A stretch of 64,000 bases of DNA from Emcibacteraceae bacterium (lineage in GTDB: Bacteria; Pseudomonadota; Alphaproteobacteria; Sphingomonadales; Emcibacteraceae): assembly GCA_021774795.1 (NCBI GenBank), contig JAJFIR010000014.1, forward strand, positions 248,001-312,000, written 5' to 3'. A program made the position numbers and the translations under genes. The notes beneath the pieces were generated by a model that saw only the letters and a program-made list of their open reading frames with translations, ran no database searches and was not told the DNA's origin. Shown in pieces: positions 9,158-18,010 of the stretch (the first letter of the stretch is position 1; each line of letters starts with the position of its first letter).

Positions 9158-10852
9158 ATGATCAAAAATTTACTTCTCGCTACGGCGGCAATAGGATTGC
9201 TTGCAGGCTGCTCAAAAATTGAACCAGAAGGTGAAATTGCCGCTTGTACCGTTGCCGATATTGTTTTAACCAACGGCACTGTCTATACGGTTAATGAAAA
9301 TAACCCCACCGCCCAGGCAATCGCCATTAAGAACAGCAAATTCATTTATGTCGGCGATGATGAGGGCGCAGAGCGCTACGCATGTGGTGACGCCAATGTT
9401 ATCGATCTTGGTGGGCAGGCGGTTTATCCCGGCCTTATCGAAAGTCATGGTCATATTTCCGGCGTTGGTTTTCGTGAAGTTAATTTGAACCTGCAAGGCA
9501 TAGATAGCCTCGCTGAAATGCTGGCCGCCGTGAAAGAATATGCGGATGCAAACCCGGATCAAGCATGGATTAATGGCCGCGGCTGGATCGAAAAAGTCTG
9601 GCCCGAAGCCCGCTTTCCAAACCGTCAAGACCTTGATGCAATTGTTCCTGACCGCCCGGTTACGCTTCGACGTGCCGATGGACACGCGCTTGTCGCCAAT
9701 ACAATGGCACTCGAAGCTGCGGGCGTCACTGGCACATCTGAAAACCCAGTTGGCGGCCATATTAACTTGGATGAAAATGGTGAACCAACCGGAATGCTGA
9801 TTGATACCGCCATGCGTTATATGAGTGGTCTAATCCCAAGGCCAACACGTGAACAAACCAAAGCGGCAATTCAGGCTGGCACGGAAAGAAACGTCTCACT
9901 TGGTTGGACCAGTTTTCAAAACGCAGGAAGTTCATACGAAAACTTCGAAATGATGAAAGAACTTCATGCAGAGGGTAAACTTGCTCACCGTGTTTACGAT
10001 GCAATGGGTTTTGGTGATAGTTCAGCGCGTCTGATCGAAGAAGGTGCACAAATTGACCCCGAAGATTATCTTACCGTTCGTGATATCAAGGCGGTCATGG
10101 ACGGCGCACTCGGTTCCCGCGGTGCAGCCTTCATCGAACCATATGCTGACGAAGACACAGTTGGGTTGATGCGGTATACGGTCGGGGAACTAACACCGAT
10201 GCTCATCGGGGCACTTAAAGCGGGTATTCAGGTTGAAACCCATGCAATTGGTGATGACGCAAACCGCAAAGTGCTTGATGCTTATGAAATTGCGCTTAAC
10301 ACGGTGCCAAAATCACAGCGTGCCGTCAACGATCCACGCTGGCGCATTGAACATGCACAGAACATCCAACCTGAAGACGTCGATCGTTTCATTGATCTCG
10401 ATATCATTCCGTCCATGCAGGCTTCGCATGCCATCGGTGATCTTCATTTTGCCGGTGACCGCCTTGGTCAGGAACGCCTTGCCAATGCTTACCTGTGGCG
10501 GACGTTCATCGACAAAGGGGCAATTATTCCCGGCGGATCTGATCAACCGGTTGAAATTGGTGATCCACGGATTGAGTTTTATGCGGCTGTCGCGCGTAAA
10601 GACCTTGACGGTTATTCCGGTGAAGGATGGCACCCTGAGCTTGCAGTTACTCGCGAAGAAAGCCTTAAAATGCTAACGATCTGGGGCGCGTACGCGGCGT
10701 TCCAAGAAAATTCATTAGGATCAATTGAAGTTGGTAAATGGGCCGATGTTTCTGTATTTGATAAAGACTGGATGACCATCCCGCTTGATCAGATCATGTC
10801 GTCACAAAACGTACTAACAATCGTTCACGGTGATATTAAGCACCAAAAGTAA
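9158..10852 (+). CDS. Amidohydrolase family 3 (YtcJ-like) lipoprotein
   Basis: 564 residues from ATG 9158, preceded by AGGA at seven nt. A frame extends to 9053, but the extension lacks a ribosome site and would bury the signal. Residues 1-18 are a lipoprotein signal with lipobox LAGC (Cys18). Metal-site motifs of the amidohydrolase_3 fold follow: SHGH, MDGALGSRG, ETHAIGDDAN, RIEHAQ and GGSDQPVE. Family members hydrolyse exocyclic amide-type bonds; the substrate cannot be read from sequence. It is probably periplasmic and membrane-anchored. It is monocistronic, ending at a bidirectional terminator. Confidence 0.9.
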   Translation: MIKNLLLATAAIGLLAGCSKIEPEGEIAACTVADIVLTNGTVYTVNENNPTAQAIAIKNSKFIYVGDDEGAERYACGDANVIDLGGQAVYPGLIESHGHISGVGFREVNLNLQGIDSLAEMLAAVKEYADANPDQAWINGRGWIEKVWPEARFPNRQDLDAIVPDRPVTLRRADGHALVANTMALEAAGVTGTSENPVGGHINLDENGEPTGMLIDTAMRYMSGLIPRPTREQTKAAIQAGTERNVSLGWTSFQNAGSSYENFEMMKELHAEGKLAHRVYDAMGFGDSSARLIEEGAQIDPEDYLTVRDIKAVMDGALGSRGAAFIEPYADEDTVGLMRYTVGELTPMLIGALKAGIQVETHAIGDDANRKVLDAYEIALNTVPKSQRAVNDPRWRIEHAQNIQPEDVDRFIDLDIIPSMQASHAIGDLHFAGDRLGQERLANAYLWRTFIDKGAIIPGGSDQPVEIGDPRIEFYAAVARKDLDGYSGEGWHPELAVTREESLKMLTIWGAYAAFQENSLGSIEVGKWADVSVFDKDWMTIPLDQIMSSQNVLTIVHGDIKHQK

Positions 10853-10866
10853 AATTCATAATTCCA

Positions 10867-10897
10867 AAAAAAGGCCGCTATTAAAGCAGCCTTTTTT
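10867..10897. terminator. Bidirectional intrinsic terminator
   Basis: Inverted repeat with arms 10867-10879 and 10885-10897. The core GGCCGCT/AGCAGCC has one mismatch and is flanked by A6 on the left and T6 on the right, so it gives a hairpin with a U-tract on both strands. It lies between two convergent genes. Confidence 0.85.
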
Positions 10898-10917
10898 ACT
10901 TAGTGATTGGCTCAGGA

Positions 10918-12129
10918 TTAAAGATAACTTAACCACCAATCCTTGCGGGAATTTTTTAGTTTCATCATCCACTTACAGAACGGATATAGAGTGACCAGAA
11001 CCAGGAGCCATACTGTATAAACACCAATAAGCCCGGTACCATATCCCTCCGGATAAAACGGAAACATATGTATCAGTTGATGTGCTTCAAACCCTTGCCA
11101 CATACCGTAAAACACACTTAACGTGTGGATCAGGTAAAAATGAACCACATAAAAAGCAAACGGTACCCGGCCAAACATAACCAGCGTATCTTTAAGCCAA
11201 CCATTCAACCTATCAGCATAAGAACACACAATTGCCATTGGGCCGAGCGTGATAAGCAAAAACAGTAAGCTTGGCGGATACTTGGTCACATCAAAAAAAT
11301 CCTTAATCGTGGATATTATTCCCAGCTCCTGTGATTGCCAGGGATTTGGATCACCGTATACACCGATGAAACGAAACACTATAAATGCTCCCACGAGTGA
11401 TAATCCTATTTTTCGAAGTAGTGCGTCTCTCTGCTCGGGTTCTTTTTTGAATATAAAAGTTGATCCGTATCCGAGCAGGATAACACCTATCCATGGAATT
11501 GGTGGATACAGCACGACCGTATAAAATGGTATTACGAGGAATGTCCCTGGCGTCATCAAAGTGACCCACATCGGATCATCTGGCGCTGCAAATGGTTGAG
11601 CTTCCGGCCATATACCGCCCAGCGCGTTATGACCCAGTACAATTATCGCACCTATAATTAGGCAATTTCGCGCACCGAGAAAAAGAAATCCCGAAAGGGC
11701 AATCATACCGACACCAAGCGCAAATAAAACCTGAAGAAAAGCAAATATCCCACCCCCCGTCATCTCATCACCAAGTGGTCTAAAAGTAAGTGCAGTGGAT
11801 ATGAGCACAATTTCACAAAAAATAAGCCATACACCACGGGTAAACAAAAACTTTGCCAGTTCTTTTCTCGTCCGTCTGGCTTCCATCAACCCCACCGATG
11901 TACCAGCAAGAAACACGAATACAGGTGCGCAAAAATGGGTAATCCATCTGGTCAAATAATATCCACCATCGATCGCAGGGTCACCAAGGAATAAGCTTGT
12001 TCCTGCAAAATAAAAATAATCTCTCACATGGTCGATGGCCATGATGATGATCACCAACCCTCTCATCATATCTATATTGGTCATCCGGTAGGAGCGTACA
12101 TTAGCCACCTGAGTTGAGTTATCTGTCAT
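10918..12129 (-). CDS. DUF1624/HGSNAT-type membrane acyltransferase
   Basis: 403 residues with about ten hydrophobic segments. The N-terminus contains MRGLVIIIMAIDHVRDYF, the signature of the heparan-alpha-glucosaminide N-acetyltransferase catalytic fold (DUF1624/DUF5009) with its conserved membrane His. Members transfer acetyl groups across the membrane onto sugars or other acceptors; the substrate here is unknown. ATG 12129 follows AGGA at a suitable distance. It lies downstream of, and on the same strand as, the TetR gene (92 bp), so it may be co-regulated. Confidence 0.8.
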   Translation of the reverse strand: MTDNSTQVANVRSYRMTNIDMMRGLVIIIMAIDHVRDYFYFAGTSLFLGDPAIDGGYYLTRWITHFCAPVFVFLAGTSVGLMEARRTRKELAKFLFTRGVWLIFCEIVLISTALTFRPLGDEMTGGGIFAFLQVLFALGVGMIALSGFLFLGARNCLIIGAIIVLGHNALGGIWPEAQPFAAPDDPMWVTLMTPGTFLVIPFYTVVLYPPIPWIGVILLGYGSTFIFKKEPEQRDALLRKIGLSLVGAFIVFRFIGVYGDPNPWQSQELGIISTIKDFFDVTKYPPSLLFLLITLGPMAIVCSYADRLNGWLKDTLVMFGRVPFAFYVVHFYLIHTLSVFYGMWQGFEAHQLIHMFPFYPEGYGTGLIGVYTVWLLVLVTLYPFCKWMMKLKNSRKDWWLSYL

Positions 12130-12221
12130 TTAAATTCCTAACTTAATATGTGTGTAATTTCCCAACTTCCTACTTGAATAAGCTAGCTTACAACGACAAA
12201 CTTTTAATATGCAAGTAACTT

Positions 12222-12827
12222 CTAATATTTATTTAAATTTTCTAAAACAGACATTGCTGTGTCAATAAACCGATTCATACTCTCACGATCAGTACCAGCT
12301 TTATCCAGAACAGCAAGTGTGAGTGCCTGTCCCGAATAAAATTCAGCCAAGGCTTCTGTATCAGCATTTACTGACAGTTTCCCATCCGCCTTGGCTTTTT
12401 GGAAATATGTTATAAAAGCGCGCCTTCGCATTTCATTGTACTTACGGCCTATCTTTTCCAATTTTGGAATTTCACTCTCGCATTCAACTACACAGTTCGT
12501 TAAAAAACATCCACTTGGTGTTGTTTCATCAAACATACCATCTGCTATTGTTGTTAAAAAAACACGGACGGCTTCTTTAGGAGGTAATTTTGAATTCAAT
12601 AATTCATTGATAAGCGTCATACTGCCTTCAGAAAAATATTTATCAAGTGCTTTGGCATATAGAGTTTCTTTATCACCAAATGTAGAATACAGTCCCGGCT
12701 TAGCCATACCAGTTGCCTGAACCAGATCAGCCATCGAAGTGCCATCATATCCTTTTTGCCAAAAAATATTCCTGGCCGCTTCCAATGCCTTTTCGGGGTC
12801 AACTTTACGTGGCCTCCCGCGTTTCAT
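12222..12827 (-). CDS. TetR/AcrR family transcriptional regulator
   Basis: 201 residues from ATG 12827 (another ATG lies two codons upstream). The N-terminal helix-turn-helix spans residues about 8-55: basic KRGRPRK, then MADLVQATGMAKPGLYSTFG. The C-terminal ligand domain has a CFLTNCVVE segment like YcdC/TetR_C members. It is divergent from the SDR gene, and the shared region has two matching palindromic sites, so it very likely represses that oxidoreductase and itself. Confidence 0.92.
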   Translation of the reverse strand: MKRGRPRKVDPEKALEAARNIFWQKGYDGTSMADLVQATGMAKPGLYSTFGDKETLYAKALDKYFSEGSMTLINELLNSKLPPKEAVRVFLTTIADGMFDETTPSGCFLTNCVVECESEIPKLEKIGRKYNEMRRRAFITYFQKAKADGKLSVNADTEALAEFYSGQALTLAVLDKAGTDRESMNRFIDTAMSVLENLNKY

Positions 12828-12858
12828 AATCATTCTTTCTTCAAAAGTTATAATTTAT

Positions 12859-12923
12859 TACCAATCAGTATTTTATTATCTTGACAACTAAAAATCAACT
12901 CATTATTTAAATACCAATCGGTA
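12859..12923 (+). promoter_or_regulatory. Promoter of the SDR gene with two TetR-type operators
   Basis: Two copies of TACC-AATC-RGTA: TACCAATCAGTA at 12859-12870 and TACCAATCGGTA at 12912-12923. The second is a perfect TACC/GGTA dyad. Their centres are 53 bp apart, about five helical turns. Between them is TTGACA (12881-12886), a 17-bp spacer and TATTTA (12904-12909). The second operator starts two bases past the -10, over the likely transcription start. This is the layout expected for repression by the divergent TetR protein. Confidence 0.8.
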
Positions 12924-12957
12924 CTTTAATAATTTAATTAACCACGGAGAAACGAAA

Positions 12958-13698
12958 ATGAGTAAAATAATCGATAAAACAGTGCTTGTAACGGGAGCCA
13001 ATCGCGGAATAGGTCGCGCATTTGTTAATGTATTGCTGGAAACTGGTGCAAATAAAATTTATGCATCTGCTCGCAACCCTGAAACATTGAACGATCTTGT
13101 CGCATCAGGCGGCGGAAAAGTTATTGCCATTAAGATTGACGTAACAAAGCCAGAAAATATTAATGAGGCAGCGGCGGAATTGAAAGATGTTGACCTTCTT
13201 ATTAATAACGCGGGGGTAGCTACGTTTGAGGGAATTATATCGGCGGAAAATGATCATGCCGCTAGACTGGAAATGGAAACAAATTATTTCGGAACATTCA
13301 ACCTCATCAGGGCATTCGCACCCATTTTAAAAGATAATGGTGGCGGAGCAATAATTAACATGGCATCCATTGCCTCTTACGTTAACTTCCCGGCCCTGGG
13401 CTCTTATTGTGCATCTAAAGCCGCTGTCCACTCCTTAACGCAGGGTGTCAGAGCTGAACTCGAAGCACAAGGTACGCTAGTCACCGGTGTATATCCCGGG
13501 CCAATCGATACTGACATGGCTGTAAACTTCCCAATGGACAAAACGCCCACAGCGACCGCAGTTAAAAACATTTTAGACGCGGTTGATAAGGGAATTGAAG
13601 ATATCTATCCTGATGTGGTATCAGAAACAATGTTCGCACAATTCCTATCAGATCCGAAGATACTTGAGAAAGAAGCAGGAAGCATGCGACCAGAATAA
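12958..13698 (+). CDS. Short-chain dehydrogenase/reductase (SDR)
   Basis: 246 residues, classical SDR length. It has the dinucleotide-binding motif TGANRGIGRAF, structural NNAG (LLINNAG), and catalytic Ser in INMASIAS with YCASK as the Tyr-x3-Lys pair. It is an NAD(P)-dependent oxidoreductase of unknown substrate; the induced-by-TetR arrangement suggests a detoxification or xenobiotic role. The start follows CGGAGA. It is monocistronic. Confidence 0.93.
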   Translation: MSKIIDKTVLVTGANRGIGRAFVNVLLETGANKIYASARNPETLNDLVASGGGKVIAIKIDVTKPENINEAAAELKDVDLLINNAGVATFEGIISAENDHAARLEMETNYFGTFNLIRAFAPILKDNGGGAIINMASIASYVNFPALGSYCASKAAVHSLTQGVRAELEAQGTLVTGVYPGPIDTDMAVNFPMDKTPTATAVKNILDAVDKGIEDIYPDVVSETMFAQFLSDPKILEKEAGSMRPE

Positions 13699-13725
13699 GC
13701 CTAAACATTAATTCCCAATTTACTT

Positions 13726-13750
13726 AGAGGTCGCTTCTAAAGCGATCTCT
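13726..13750. terminator. Hairpin between convergent SDR and pepN
   Basis: Arms AGAGGTCGCTT (13726-13736) and AAGCGATCTCT (13740-13750) pair over 11 bp with one G-U. The T-tract is weak on either strand, so it is a likely but imperfect shared terminator. Confidence 0.6.
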
Positions 13751-13752
13751 TC

Positions 13753-16368
13753 TTACAGTAGACTCTTGGAAACGATTTCATATACATGTTTTGAGAGTTT
13801 ACCCTGTTTTAGTAACCCTTCCAACGTTTCCACCATAAGTTTTTGACGGTCCGCATCATATGCTTTCCAGCGCGTAAGCGGTTTAACAAGCCCCGACGAT
13901 ATTTGTGGGTTCATCGGATCAAGCACTTTAATATTTCGCGCGAGGAACTCATAACCCCTGCCCGACTTATCATGGAAAGCTTTTTGGTTTAGACCGCAAA
14001 ATACGCCGATTAATGATCTGACACGATTAGGCGTACCATAATCAAAATCCACATGCTGGTTTAAAGCTTCTACACGGTCAAGCGCATCACTCCGGGTTGA
14101 TTGTGCCTGCACACTAAACCATTTATCTATGACTAAATCGTCATGACGCCATTTGTCATAAAAGTCTGAAATTACCGCTTCTCGCTCTGTCGCATCACTA
14201 TTCACTACGAGGCTGAAACCAGCTATTTCATCGGTCATGTTACCGGGCGAATAAAATTGTTCAACACATAATTTTGTAATGTCGTTGTCGGCTATTTCCA
14301 TCAAATAGCTTAGCGCAACATTTTTAAGCCGTCGGCGTCCAACCGATTCCTGGTTATAGACATAGGCTTCATTCGTTTGACATTCGTGAAATACATTAAG
14401 AAAATCTTCTTTTAATAATCGTGCAATTTCCTGGATAACAAGTTTCCGCGCAGCATGATTACCATCAACATCCACTGGTGTTTTCTGTTGTCCCAGGAAT
14501 ATTTCGGAAGGAAGTGACAACATTTCGCCGATAAACGCCTTATCCAGTTTTTTATCAGTAAGTACCAAACGCAATGCCTCAATGAATTCTTTTTCAATAG
14601 AAAGTTCACGACCTGCTTTTAAATCTCCAACCAATGCCAATATGAGATCTGCGGATATTTCCTGCACCGCTTCCCAGCGATTAAAACTGTCACTGTCATG
14701 GCCGATTAGGAAAATTTTCTCCGCTCGGCTTAAATCAGTTTTTAACTTAATCGGGCTTGAAAACCCGCGCAACAAGGATGGGACCGGGTTTTCAGCGATA
14801 TTCTCAAAATGAAATTCCTGGGTCGCTTCTTTTAAATTTAAAAGCTGCGTTCCCTCGTTCAGTAATTCATCGCCACTTGCATCCAAAAGACCTACTTCAA
14901 TTGGAATATGCATCGGTTTCTTAGCCGTCTGCCCGGGCGTATCTGGAACAGATTGGCTTAGTCTTAAGCTATACTTTTTCTTGGCAGCGTCATATTGACC
15001 TTTTGCTGTCACTTGTGGTGTCCCTGCGTATTCGTACCAAAGGCGAAATTGCGTCAGGTCAACGCCCGAGCCGTCTTCCATCGCACTGATAAAATCTTCG
15101 CATGTTACCGCTTGCCCGTCATGACGTTTGAAATACAAATCCATAGCTTTGCGGTACTTTTCTTTTCCCAAAAGTCTATGCATCATTCTGATCACTTCTG
15201 ACCCTTTTTCATAAACGGTCATCGTATAAAAATTATTGATTTCCATATAAGATGTCGGCCTTATCGGGTGGGCCATCGGTCCGCTATCTTCGGCAAATTG
15301 AAGCTGCCGTAACAACCGAACATCGTTTATCCGGGCCACTTCACGACTTCCCATATCAGATGAGAATTCATGATCACGAAATACGGTTAAACCTTCTTTC
15401 AAACTCAATTGAAACCAGTCGCGGCATGTTACCCTATTACCTGTCCAGTTATGAAAATATTCATGGGCCACCACAGTTTCAACATATGAAAAATCAGTAT
15501 CAGTTGCCGTTTCAGCTTTAGCCAGCACACATTTGGTGTTAAAAATATTGAGGCTTTTATTTTCCATCGCCCCCATATTAAAATGACTGACCGCGACGAT
15601 ATTGAATATGTTCAAATCATATTCCAATCCGTAAACGTCTTCGTCCCACTTCATGGATTTTTTTAAACTGACCATTGCATGACTACATTTATCAAGGTCG
15701 TTTTTCTCAGCGAATATCCTTAAAACCACGTCCATACCGCTTTTTGTCTGGTATTGATCTTCGATATAATCGAGCTTTCCGGCGACAAGCGCGAATAAAT
15801 AACATGGCTTTGGAAACGGATCGTTCCAAACAACATAATGACGCCCGTCATTTAATTCGCCACTTTCAATTTCATTGCCGTTGGACAAAAGTACCGGGTA
15901 TTTTGCTGTGTCTGCCTCAATACGCACGTTATATGTCGCCATAACATCAGGCCGATCAATAAAGTAAGTAATATATCTAAACCCTTGAGCTTCACACTGT
16001 GTACAATACATCCCGTTTGAAATATATAAGCCTTCAAGCGCAGTATTCGATGCTGGATCAATGTCATTAATGATAAGCAAATCAAACTCATCAGGCACAC
16101 CGCTGATTGTTAGTGTTTCTTCATCTTGAATATATTCGACATCTTCGCCGTCTAACTGAACGGAAATTAGGACCATTTCTTTACCGTCCAAAACAAGCGG
16201 GGCTCCCACTTCGCCCTGACGCTTTATGTGTAAGCGCGATGTCACATGAGTTACTTTTTCATGTAAATCAAAATTTAAATCTGCGGTTTCAACGCAGAAG
16301 TCAGGTATTTTATAGTCGGAAAGATATTTCGTTTGAGGCGCATTATCCCGGTCTTTGGCTCCAGCCAT
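13753..16368 (-). CDS. pepN: Aminopeptidase N (M1 family)
   Basis: 871 residues, matching bacterial PepN. The exopeptidase motif GAMENK and the zinc site HEYFHNWTGNR with the downstream Glu in KEGLTVFRDHEF are intact. The N-terminal beta domain and the long C-terminal helical domain are full length. It is a cytosolic metallo-aminopeptidase with broad N-terminal specificity used in peptide turnover. It is a single gene. Confidence 0.97.
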   Translation of the reverse strand: MAGAKDRDNAPQTKYLSDYKIPDFCVETADLNFDLHEKVTHVTSRLHIKRQGEVGAPLVLDGKEMVLISVQLDGEDVEYIQDEETLTISGVPDEFDLLIINDIDPASNTALEGLYISNGMYCTQCEAQGFRYITYFIDRPDVMATYNVRIEADTAKYPVLLSNGNEIESGELNDGRHYVVWNDPFPKPCYLFALVAGKLDYIEDQYQTKSGMDVVLRIFAEKNDLDKCSHAMVSLKKSMKWDEDVYGLEYDLNIFNIVAVSHFNMGAMENKSLNIFNTKCVLAKAETATDTDFSYVETVVAHEYFHNWTGNRVTCRDWFQLSLKEGLTVFRDHEFSSDMGSREVARINDVRLLRQLQFAEDSGPMAHPIRPTSYMEINNFYTMTVYEKGSEVIRMMHRLLGKEKYRKAMDLYFKRHDGQAVTCEDFISAMEDGSGVDLTQFRLWYEYAGTPQVTAKGQYDAAKKKYSLRLSQSVPDTPGQTAKKPMHIPIEVGLLDASGDELLNEGTQLLNLKEATQEFHFENIAENPVPSLLRGFSSPIKLKTDLSRAEKIFLIGHDSDSFNRWEAVQEISADLILALVGDLKAGRELSIEKEFIEALRLVLTDKKLDKAFIGEMLSLPSEIFLGQQKTPVDVDGNHAARKLVIQEIARLLKEDFLNVFHECQTNEAYVYNQESVGRRRLKNVALSYLMEIADNDITKLCVEQFYSPGNMTDEIAGFSLVVNSDATEREAVISDFYDKWRHDDLVIDKWFSVQAQSTRSDALDRVEALNQHVDFDYGTPNRVRSLIGVFCGLNQKAFHDKSGRGYEFLARNIKVLDPMNPQISSGLVKPLTRWKAYDADRQKLMVETLEGLLKQGKLSKHVYEIVSKSLL

Positions 16369-16497
16369 TCTGACAACTTTCTTTTATTCAAGAATTAAAA
16401 ATTTGAAACAATGACATACAGGATAATTGATCTCTTGCAAATGCCACAATCAATTTTTTAATTTATCGTAAATTTTTTGAACTGAAGATTAAAGATT

Positions 16498-16857
16498 CTA
16501 TGCCGCAAGTAAGCGCTCAACTTCATCTACCAAATCCTTTAAATGAAATGGTTTTTGTAAAAGTTTTGAATTTTTGGGTCTTTCCTGACTTCGATCCATC
16601 GCAACCGCAGCAAATCCGGTAATGAACATGACGGGAAGTTCAGCATACATTTTAGTTGCTCTGCGCGCCAGCTCGATGCCGTCCATACCTGGCATAACTA
16701 TATCTGTTAGGAGTAAATCAAATTTTCCTGATGCCAAATGTGGAAGAGCCTCAATACCATGGGACACCGTAATGACTTCATAACCTGCTTTTTCAAGCGA
16801 CCGGCTGAGAAATCGACGCATTGTTTCATCGTCTTCCGCAAGTAAAATTCGTTGCAC
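16498..16857 (-). CDS. cpdR: CpdR-type single-domain response regulator
   Basis: 119 residues from GTG 16857, with AAGGG ten nt upstream. It is a lone receiver domain: acidic pair in LLAEDDE, phospho-Asp in LLLTDIVMPGMDGIELAR, the Thr in MFITGFAAVAM and Lys in LQKPFHLKDLV. The sequence follows the CpdR pattern closely. In Caulobacter, unphosphorylated CpdR primes ClpXP for cell-cycle proteolysis, and phosphate comes from CckA via ChpT. It is divergent from an N-formylglutamate amidohydrolase gene, a neighbourhood I recall from other alphaproteobacteria. Confidence 0.92.
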   Translation of the reverse strand: MQRILLAEDDETMRRFLSRSLEKAGYEVITVSHGIEALPHLASGKFDLLLTDIVMPGMDGIELARRATKMYAELPVMFITGFAAVAMDRSQERPKNSKLLQKPFHLKDLVDEVERLLAA

Positions 16858-17023
16858 TCTTAAACACCCTTATTATTATTTATTATGCCTCACTGTATAA
16901 TGGCTGAGATTTAATTATTCGTAAAGTTTTGCCAATTTTTTCATTTTTATCTATTTTTTTGTGCTTAGTTCATATAGCGTTAGCTTTCGCCACCAAAAAA
17001 ACCTTTATAATCATAAAAAGTAT

Positions 17024-17872
17024 ATGAAATTATATTCTATTCAAATCCCCAAAAGCCAAACCAACAATATAGTTTATAACTGTCCGCACAGTGGAGAAAA
17101 ATTTCCTGATGGTTTTTTAAAATCAATCGATATCGATGAGCATATTTTGCTTTCCTCAGGAGACAGTTTTGTTAATCAGTTATTTGCAAAAGCCAGCATT
17201 TATGGTTCGGTATTGCTCGCGAATGAATATTCTCGCAGTTTCATAGATACAAATCGTGAGGCATATGAACTTGATCCTTCAATGTTTAGTGGTGAAATCA
17301 CTGCTACACTGAATAGTCAAAGCCAGAAAGTCAGGATGGGTTTTGGTTCCATTGCCAAATATGCGTATACTCGCAATGATATCTATAATCAAAAAATACC
17401 TTTTAAAGACGCAGAAGCGCGTTTGGACCAATATTATTTTCCTATCCATGAAGTACTTCGAAATGCGCTTTTAAAAAAATTTGAAAAATTTGGATACGCT
17501 TTGCTCATAGATTGTCATTCAATGCCGTCCTATGAATTCCTGGGCAATCAATTCGCAACAAAGAAACAACCAGATATAATTCTAGGCAACCTTCATGGGA
17601 ATAGCTGCAATCCCCTTATTACCGATTTCATATCTCAACATTTTAAAAATCATGATCTTACCGTTGCACTTAACGTGCCTTTCGCGGGAGGTTACAATAC
17701 AAGCCAATATTGCGAACCTGATAAAAACAGACATGCCATCCAAATTGAAATTAAAAAGTCACTCTATATGGACGAAATTAAAAGAGCACCAAATCAATCA
17801 TTTAAAAAAATAAAAATAGTTATAAGCTCTCTTTGCGCTGCCTTATGTAAAGAAATAGATAACTTGATATAA
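17024..17872 (+). CDS. N-formylglutamate amidohydrolase family protein
   Basis: 282 residues from ATG 17024. A GTG at 16961 is in frame, but its extension is low-complexity and non-conserved. Motifs of the HutG2-type family: NCPHSGE near the N-terminus, ANEYSRSFIDTNRE, LIDCHSMPS and ILGNLHGNSC. It would release formate from N-formylglutamate or a related N-acyl amino acid; the physiological substrate near cpdR is usually unknown. Confidence 0.85.
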   Translation: MKLYSIQIPKSQTNNIVYNCPHSGEKFPDGFLKSIDIDEHILLSSGDSFVNQLFAKASIYGSVLLANEYSRSFIDTNREAYELDPSMFSGEITATLNSQSQKVRMGFGSIAKYAYTRNDIYNQKIPFKDAEARLDQYYFPIHEVLRNALLKKFEKFGYALLIDCHSMPSYEFLGNQFATKKQPDIILGNLHGNSCNPLITDFISQHFKNHDLTVALNVPFAGGYNTSQYCEPDKNRHAIQIEIKKSLYMDEIKRAPNQSFKKIKIVISSLCAALCKEIDNLI

Positions 17873-18010
17873 AATATAACTCTACTTTTATCTAGAAGAT
17901 CATCTTTAATTAATTTTGATTTTCGCTGGCCCATATATTAGCGTATGATCCAATTTTAAACTTAAGCTCTAAGAAAAAAATAAGTAAAAAAACAAGTAGG
18001 GGAGATTTTC

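Noticed and set aside
9266-10633. Several 60-164-residue frames overlapping the amidohydrolase gene
   Set aside because: Overlap a clear full-length enzyme on the other frames and show no conserved motif.
16961-17023. Upstream GTG start for the N-formylglutamate amidohydrolase
   Set aside because: Adds a basic, non-conserved tail before the family N-terminus; ATG 17024 fits the family better.
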